This document shows, one piece after another, positions 5,345 to 6,440 of a DNA stretch of 6,440 bases. Below the pieces are notes generated by a model. The model saw only the letters and a list, made by a program, of their open reading frames with translations, had not been told where the DNA came from and did not search any database. Within the stretch, counting starts at the first letter, position 1, and each line of letters begins with the position of its first letter. Origin of the DNA: Alphaproteobacteria bacterium (GTDB lineage Bacteria; Pseudomonadota; Alphaproteobacteria; UBA8366; JADFVY01). The stretch is taken from assembly GCA_029881615.1 (NCBI GenBank), contig JAOUMF010000133.1, positions 1-6,440 of the forward strand, given 5' to 3'. A program made the translations under genes and the position numbers.

Positions 5345-6440
5345 TCAGCTCCCGCCCTGCCAGCTTGCCAGGCTTTCGCTCCGCAGCATGTCGTCATAGC
5401 TCGGGCGCGGCCGAACAACCGACCAATCGCCACCCCTGACCAGCACTTCCGGCGCCAACAGCCGTGCATTATAGGTCGAGGCCATGACCGCACCATACGC
5501 TCCGGCGGTAAAAATTGCCATAAGATCGCCTTCACAAACCGGTGGGATAGGCCTTTGGCGCGCAAAAGTATCGCTGGTCTCGCAGGCCGGGCCCACCACG
5601 TCGGCGGGCTCCATTGCCGCCCCGTCCGCGGGCTGCTTCAGCGGTTTGATTTCATGCCAGGCGTCATACATGGCCGGCCGCATCAGGTCGTTCATGGCCG
5701 CGTCGACGATCACGAAGCGCCGGTTTTCGCTTTGTTTCACATAGGTTACCCGGCTGACCAGGATGCCGGCATTGCCAACCAGCATGCGGCCCGGCTCGAA
5801 CATCAGGTGGCAGCCCAGATTGCCGACCGCCCCCTTGACCACCGCGGCATAATCCATCGGCAGCGGGATTTCTTCCTCGCGGTAGGGGATGCCCAGCCCG
5901 CCGCCCAGATCGACGCGTTTGATATCATGGCCCAGCGCACGCAGTTCGCCGACCAGCGCGGCCACGCGCTCGAAGGCAATGCGGAAGGGCTCCAGATCGG
6001 TCAGCTGCGAGCCGATATGAACCGCCACCGATACCGCGTTGACCCCGGGCAATTCGGCCGCGCGCGCGAAAGCCGCCGGGGCTTGCGAGGCATTGATGCC
6101 GAACTTGTTTTCGCTTTTGCCGGTAGAGATTTTCTCATGGGTCTTCGCGTCGACATCCGGATTTACGCGGATGGCGATTTCGGCGGTTACGCCCTTGGAC
6201 ACCGCGATCTCGCTCAGCGCTTCCAGCTCCGGCAGCGATTCCACATTCAGCTGCATGATCCCGCAATCCAGCGCATAGGCCAGTTCGGCCCGGGTCTTGC
6301 CCACGCCGGAAAAGACGATCTTGTCCGCCGGGATGCCGCCGGCCAGCGCCTTGCGCAACTCGCCCTCCGACACCACGTCGGCGCCGGCGCCCAGTTCGGC
6401 CAGGGTGCGGATCACGCCCAGATTGGCATTTGCCTTCAGC
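5345..6440 (-). CDS. lysA: Diaminopimelate decarboxylase LysA, N-terminus cut by window edge
   Basis: LysA decarboxylates meso-diaminopimelate to L-lysine, the last step of the DAP pathway, in the cytosol with pyridoxal phosphate. The frame is open to the right edge; 364 residues are present, so about 55-60 N-terminal residues are missing compared with a usual 415-425. The first codons read LKANAN; this Lys (6436-6434) is the residue that forms the Schiff base with PLP. Further motifs: HIGSQ (6019-6005), the PLP-phosphate glycine loop GGGLG (5905-5891), EPGR (5797-5786), CETSD with the active-site Cys (5584-5570), and the C-terminal GAYGAVMASTYNAR containing the conserved Tyr. A GTG at 6415 is internal, not the start, because it lies downstream of the catalytic Lys. 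The TIGR02302 gene follows after 33 bp, implying one transcript. ArgH is a frequent upstream neighbour in alphaproteobacteria but lies outside the window. Confidence 0.95.
   Translation of the reverse strand, partial: LKANANLGVIRTLAELGAGADVVSEGELRKALAGGIPADKIVFSGVGKTRAELAYALDCGIMQLNVESLPELEALSEIAVSKGVTAEIAIRVNPDVDAKTHEKISTGKSENKFGINASQAPAAFARAAELPGVNAVSVAVHIGSQLTDLEPFRIAFERVAALVGELRALGHDIKRVDLGGGLGIPYREEEIPLPMDYAAVVKGAVGNLGCHLMFEPGRMLVGNAGILVSRVTYVKQSENRRFVIVDAAMNDLMRPAMYDAWHEIKPLKQPADGAAMEPADVVGPACETSDTFARQRPIPPVCEGDLMAIFTAGAYGAVMASTYNARLLAPEVLVRGGDWSVVRPRPSYDDMLRSESLASWQGGS

Noticed and set aside
6413..6415. GTG at 6415 as the lysA start
   Set aside because: The frame continues upstream to the window edge, and the PLP-binding Lys lies before this codon, so it is internal.

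Overview
The window is GC-rich and densely packed with ordinary chromosomal genes. Gene content and order point to an alphaproteobacterium, most likely Rhodospirillales or a relative. The indicators are an alphaproteobacterial-type lysA followed by a TIGR02302/DUF4175 low-complexity membrane protein, and a divergent MJ0042-type zinc-ribbon membrane protein next to ftsE-ftsX and a YdcF-family gene. This taxonomic placement is from remembered neighbourhoods, not a search.

Layout from left to right: (1) positions 1-2086, minus strand: an ftsE-ftsX-ydcF-like operon, with ydcF cut by the left edge. ftsE and ftsX overlap by an ATGA, and ftsX is followed 47 bp later by the DUF218 gene. (2) 2087-2285: a 199-bp divergent intergenic region holding candidate promoters for both directions, a 15-bp perfect inverted repeat and a pair of 12-bp imperfect direct repeats exactly 30 bp apart. 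(3) 2286-2828, plus strand: a small protein with an N-terminal zinc ribbon and one transmembrane helix. (4) 2829-2863: a short convergent gap with a GC-rich hairpin, a likely shared terminator. (5) 2864-5311, minus strand: the TIGR02302/DUF4175 protein, a large membrane protein with a long Met/Gln-rich helical region. (6) 5345-6440, minus strand: lysA (diaminopimelate decarboxylase), missing its N-terminus at the right edge, 33 bp upstream of the TIGR02302 gene and probably co-transcribed with it.

The common theme is the cell envelope. FtsEX is a divisome ABC complex that controls peptidoglycan hydrolysis. YdcF/DUF218 proteins are membrane-anchored and related to the SanA/ElyC group. LysA consumes meso-diaminopimelate, the peptidoglycan cross-linking amino acid, to make lysine. 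The TIGR02302 and zinc-ribbon proteins are membrane proteins of unknown function.

I found no mobile element, CRISPR array, RNA gene, toxin-antitoxin pair or defence locus, and nothing that amounts to a clearly new system. The least explained parts are the TIGR02302 protein, the zinc-ribbon membrane protein and the structured leader upstream of ftsE, which appears to use a TTG start without a clear Shine-Dalgarno.
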